54,930 nt of DNA from Lysobacteraceae bacterium (GTDB lineage: Bacteria; Pseudomonadota; Gammaproteobacteria; Nevskiales; Nevskiaceae): contig PNMW01000034.1 of assembly GCA_013823855.1 (NCBI GenBank), positions 1 to 54,930 on the forward strand, in the 5' to 3' direction. A model generated the notes under the pieces. That model saw only the letters and a program-made list of their open reading frames with translations. It made no database searches and was not told the DNA's origin. Made by a program: the position numbers and the translations under genes. Of the stretch, positions 53,325-54,930 are shown in pieces; position 1 is the first letter of the stretch, and the number at the start of each line of letters is the position of its first letter.

Positions 53325-54176
53325 ATGGCCGTCAAGAAATCAACGAGGAAGCCGGTAAAGCCGTCGGTCAGCGCACCGAATGTCCACCGCATTCTCAATG
53401 TCGTCCCGTCACATAACACTGAAAACGACTGGACCTTCGGCGACGCGGAGGTGGCCGGCGTACTCGGTGCGGGCGTCGCCGGTGGCGCTGCGCCGCCGCC
53501 ATCGAGTGTCGACCTTCGCGCAGACTGGTGGGAGATCGGGGACCAGGGATCGACCGGCTCCTGCGTCGGCTGGGCTTCGACCGATGGCGTCATGCGCTAT
53601 GAACTGGTCAAGGCCAACAAGATCACACGTACCGCCCAGCTATCAACGCGTTTCACCTGGATGGCGTCGAAGGAAACCGACGAGTTCACCAACCGGCCGC
53701 AAACTTTCATCGAAGCCGCCGGCACCAGTCTGAAGGCGGCACTGGATATCTGCCGCAAGTACGGCGTCGTTCACGAGTCGCTGTTGTCGTTCAACCTTGG
53801 CGAATACATGTACCTAGGCAACGAAAACGCGTTCTATCTCGCCGCCGCTCAGCTCAAGGCGGCCTCCTACGTGAACATCGGGAAGAATCTGCAGTCCTGG
53901 CGTTCGGTACTTGCGCAGAAAAAGCCAATCCTGGTGGCATTGAGCGTAGACGACAGCTGGAATCGTGCCAACGACAACGGCGGCGAAATCGACAGCTTCC
54001 TCCCGAATACGGTCAGCGGCGGGCATGCTGTCTGCGTCGTCGGTTATCGCAGCGATGGTCACTTCATCGTCCGCAATAGCTGGGGTACCGGCTGGGGAGA
54101 TAGAGGCTTCGCGTACGTGAGCGCGAACTACATCAACGCTGCCTTCTGGGACGAGTGCTACACCGTCAATATCTGA
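53325..54176 (+). CDS. Papain-like (C1A) cysteine protease
   Basis: A 283-residue protein with the full C1A active site: Gln74 and Cys80 in DQGSTGSCVGWAS, His234 in SGGHAVCVVGY and Asn251 in VRNSWGTGWGDRGFAYVS. A roughly 60-residue N-terminal segment, basic then Gly/Ala/Pro-rich, may act as a short propeptide or linker; there is no signal peptide. GGAGGA sits seven bases before the ATG at 53325. The gene is alone and lower in GC than its neighbours, which hints at acquisition. Its substrate is unknown. Confidence 0.9.
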   Translation: MAVKKSTRKPVKPSVSAPNVHRILNVVPSHNTENDWTFGDAEVAGVLGAGVAGGAAPPPSSVDLRADWWEIGDQGSTGSCVGWASTDGVMRYELVKANKITRTAQLSTRFTWMASKETDEFTNRPQTFIEAAGTSLKAALDICRKYGVVHESLLSFNLGEYMYLGNENAFYLAAAQLKAASYVNIGKNLQSWRSVLAQKKPILVALSVDDSWNRANDNGGEIDSFLPNTVSGGHAVCVVGYRSDGHFIVRNSWGTGWGDRGFAYVSANYINAAFWDECYTVNI

Positions 54177-54267
54177 TGCGCCAACCGGTTCGAACAAGGT
54201 CTGGCAAGCAGCCTTGAATGTCGTCAAGGGGTGCGATCAAGGTTGATTCGATCCGATTTCGGTTTAA

Positions 54268-54296
54268 GCCAAAGGGGCGCAATACGCCCCTTTGGC
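54268..54296. terminator. 12-bp hairpin terminator between protease and LpxH-like genes
   Basis: GCCAAAGGGGCG (54268-54279) pairs fully with CGCCCCTTTGGC (54285-54296) around loop CAATA. It lies between the convergent stops at 54176 and 54328 and could serve both strands. There is no long T-run on either side. Confidence 0.7.
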
Positions 54297-54327
54297 TACC
54301 AGCAACGCGACAACGATCACGTGCGGC

Positions 54328-54930
54328 TCAGGCCGCCTTCGCCGCCTTCTTGCCGACCATCGGCAACCGCAGCGGCGTCACGTTCGGCCGCTCGTTCAGG
54401 TGGTCGATGTCGACCCAGCGGATCACCGAGATCTTGCCGTTGAAGTCCTCGGCGAGCGCGGTGCAGGACTCCACCCAGTCGCCGCAGTTGTGATAGCTGA
54501 CGCCGTTGATGTCGCGGATCTCGGCGTGGTGGATGTGGCCGCAGACGACACCATCCAGCTCGCGGCGCTTGCACTCGCGCGATACCGCTTCCTCGAAGCT
54601 GGAGACGATCGACACGGCGTTCTTGACCTTCTGCTTGGCAAACGCGGAAAGCGACCAGTAGCGCATGCCGGCCATCGCCCGCACCCGGTTGAACCAGTAA
54701 TTCGCGCTCATCATCGTTTCGTAGGCGACATCGCCGGCCAGCGCCACCCAGCGGTGGTAGCGGGTGATGACGTCGAAGTAGTCGCCGTGCAGCACCAGCA
54801 GGCGACGGCCATCGGCGGTTTCGTGGATCGCCTCGTTGACCAGCTTGATGTTGCCGATCTCCAGCCGGTAATCGACGAACTTGCGCAGGAACTCGTCGTG
54901 GTTGCCGGTCACGTAGATCACCTGGGTGTC
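54328..54930 (-). CDS. UDP-2,3-diacylglucosamine diphosphatase-like metallophosphoesterase, partial
   Basis: The C-terminal 200 residues of a calcineurin-like phosphoesterase whose 5' part lies beyond the right edge. Metal motifs visible are VIYVTGNHDEFLR, LLVLHGDYFD and VVCGHIHHAEIRD, and YHNCGDWVESCTAL is typical of the COG2908 group that includes LpxH-like lipid A enzymes. The first motif (DxHLG) is outside the window. The protein ends in a Lys/Ala tail. LpxH proper is shorter, so a relative acting on another phosphodiester is possible. Confidence 0.85.
   Translation of the reverse strand, partial: DTQVIYVTGNHDEFLRKFVDYRLEIGNIKLVNEAIHETADGRRLLVLHGDYFDVITRYHRWVALAGDVAYETMMSANYWFNRVRAMAGMRYWSLSAFAKQKVKNAVSIVSSFEEAVSRECKRRELDGVVCGHIHHAEIRDINGVSYHNCGDWVESCTALAEDFNGKISVIRWVDIDHLNERPNVTPLRLPMVGKKAAKAA

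Overview
The window is high-GC DNA whose gene content fits an aerobic gammaproteobacterium. It carries a monomeric NADP isocitrate dehydrogenase, DUF1302 and OpgC family proteins, an LpxH-like hydrolase implying an outer membrane, and several acyl-CoA ligases. A Nevskiales/Solimonas-like lineage is a guess from style, not shown. There are no tRNA or rRNA genes, CRISPR arrays or intact insertion sequences.

Layout. 1-2021: the end of msrA, a strong terminator, a possible permease remnant and a GabD-type aldehyde dehydrogenase. 2177-5959: two paralogous secreted proteins flanking an epoxide-hydrolase-type gene on the other strand. 6011-9084: an acyl-CoA synthetase and an OpgC-type membrane protein. 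9053-15155: a minus-strand run of five exported proteins, four joined by 4-base stop/start overlaps, led by a ~1,200-residue protein with tandem Ig-like repeats and a C-terminal sorting-like tail. Divergent from it, across a 27-base interrupted dyad, is an ECF sigma factor, and next comes a Hanks-type kinase with TPRs: a plausible sigma/kinase-controlled surface locus. 18581-25376: a cyclase-family hydrolase, icd, a DUF202 protein, an acyl-CoA ligase and a PRISE-like reductase.

25562-34863 is the most unusual part. A MEDS-domain sensor is translationally coupled to a sigma-54 enhancer-binding protein. About 3.6 kb downstream a textbook -24/-12 promoter (31346-31362) precedes an ABM monooxygenase, a GlcG/HbpS protein and a UvrA-like ABC protein. 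Between them lies visibly lower-GC DNA with a two-gene unit: a 68-residue protein coupled to an 822-residue Rad50/SMC-like ATPase with a zinc-hook CxxC and a C-terminal helical domain that looks HEPN-like. This has the form of a defence system that I cannot assign to a named family.

34824-44460 is a catabolic cluster: a lipid acyltransferase and TetR regulator on the minus strand, then divergently a PhyH dioxygenase, a type I extradiol dioxygenase, a fumarylacetoacetase-family hydrolase, an acyl-CoA ligase, an SDR, an MhpA-like flavin hydroxylase and a DUF2505 protein. A DUF1302 outer-membrane candidate follows. Together these suggest hydroxylation, meta ring cleavage, C-C hydrolysis and CoA activation of a hydrophobic aromatic or polycyclic substrate. 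46902-49349 holds a MarR regulator, a six-helix membrane protein and NorE/NorF-like oxidase accessory subunits without a catalytic subunit. 49508-54930 returns to dispersed genes: an RlmN-type methyltransferase, fructose-1,6-bisphosphatase, a nitroreductase, a DUF1330 protein, a papain-like protease behind tandem short repeats, and a partial LpxH-like phosphoesterase.
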